44,542 nucleotides of DNA from positions 1 through 44,542 of IMG/VR virus record IMGVR_UViG_3300045776_000105. One strand, written 5' to 3'. Within the stretch, counting starts at the first letter, position 1. Each line of letters opens with the position of its first letter. The notes below the pieces were generated by a model. The model saw only the letters and a list, made by a program, of their open reading frames with translations, searched no databases and was not told where the DNA came from. Origin of the DNA: a virus. Below are positions 44,327-44,542 of the stretch, in pieces. The position numbers and the translations under genes are program-made.

Positions 44327-44542
44327 TGGCCGATCACAGTCTGATGAAATTGGGTAAGCTCGCGCCGGTTCACGACCCCCGTGTGAGAGCCATGGCCCGC
44401 TACTCGGCCGATTTGCCGGTTCCCGAACCTGTGGACTGGCTCAAGGGCAAGACGGATTTCGGCATGATGCTGAATGACAAGCTCGGGTGTTGTACGATTT
44501 CGAGCAAGGGCCACGGTCTCCAGGTTGTGACGTTGAACGTGC
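44326..44542 (+). CDS. Conserved phage protein, partial (3' end missing)
   Basis: Starts at ATG 44326 overlapping the endolysin stop (TGATG) and runs off the right edge, 72 complete codons. The pattern K-L-G-K-L-A-P-V-H-D-P-R-V, W-L-K-G, G-M-M-L-N-D-K-L-G-C-C-T-I-S-S-K-G-H-G is seen at the N-terminus of phage proteins of unknown function. The C-x-x-x-x-x-H spacing recalls a cysteine-protease-like core. Function cannot be judged from this fragment. Confidence 0.65.
   Translation, partial: MADHSLMKLGKLAPVHDPRVRAMARYSADLPVPEPVDWLKGKTDFGMMLNDKLGCCTISSKGHGLQVVTLNV

Noticed and set aside
1-44542. Circular or terminally redundant genome joined across the window ends
   Set aside because: Joining the ends gives no convincing continuation of either truncated gene and I saw no direct terminal repeat, so the window is treated as an open fragment.
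1-44542. CRISPR array, tRNA genes or integrase
   Set aside because: No regularly spaced repeats, no cloverleaf-like TPsiC arms that I could support, and no tyrosine or serine recombinase motifs were found by eye.

Overview
The window is a phage genome segment, or a phage contig, and not host chromosome. It holds tightly packed, mostly co-directional genes with ATGA-type overlaps, a replication module, terminase, portal, head genes, tail adhesins and a lysozyme. There is no rRNA or tRNA, no integrase and no recognisable CI-type repressor. The base composition is GC-rich and protein content (prim-pol/VapE primase, DUF2800 nuclease, DUF2815 ssDNA-binding protein, large P22-like portal, Mu gpT-like capsid protein) suggests a tailed phage of a GC-rich, probably alphaproteobacterial host. 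The host assignment is inference. No tape-measure or tail-tube genes are visible. Genes at both ends are cut, so the genome continues beyond the window.

Layout. (1) 1-1,437, minus strand: a small early operon with a ribbon-helix-helix protein, a VRR-NUC nuclease, a DUF6378 protein and small unknowns. (2) 1.4-15.5 kb, plus strand: replication and DNA modification. It holds an SF2 helicase, a Cas4/RecB-like DUF2800 nuclease, an ssDNA-binding protein, an HNH-AP2 homing endonuclease directly in front of a family A DNA polymerase, a cytosine-C5 methyltransferase that appears to share about 0.9 kb of DNA with a second gene in another frame, a run of small unknown genes, and a 1,013-residue prim-pol/VapE primase-helicase. 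(3) 15.58-16.0 kb: a noncoding stretch with an AT-rich block, an alternating purine/pyrimidine tract and repeated TGAGTTAGC elements, a candidate replication origin. (4) 16-19 kb: small early genes and a TnpB element without a TnpA. (5) 19-25.5 kb: terminase small and large subunits, the latter split by an intein with a Pro first residue; an adenine/N4-cytosine-type methyltransferase; and two DUF2829 (Tad2-like) proteins, the family that contains anti-Thoeris sponges. (6) 25.5-39.6 kb: portal, a polyvalent protein with a C-terminal ADP-ribosyltransferase-like domain, a GroES-like co-chaperonin, a probable scaffold, structural proteins and the major capsid protein. This run is interrupted by two homing-type endonuclease genes. 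(7) 39.6-44.5 kb: three consecutive proteins that each start with a Sec-type signal peptide, including a glycine-rich adhesin and a beta-helical fibre or spike, followed by a small membrane protein, a GH108 endolysin and a truncated last gene.

How it works together. The early and replication genes carry repeated copies of a promoter-like motif (TTGACA-N2-CG-N2-TACG) between 1.4 and 17.1 kb. This could coordinate early expression or be the operator of the RHH protein. No copies were seen in the structural half, where sigma70-like promoters (34,034 and, for an antisense endonuclease gene, 36,185) are visible instead. At least five mobile or homing-type elements are present: HNH-AP2, TnpB, the TerL intein, a Vsr/EDxHD-like nuclease and an endonuclease VII chimera. 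Several lie beside stretches of AT-richer, differently coded sequence inside conserved genes.

The most unusual items are the dual-coding methyltransferase locus, the shared early promoter/operator motif, the odd intein chemistry, the tandem Tad2-like genes, the signal-peptide tail cluster and the GG-x-V motif repeated in three virion-module proteins.
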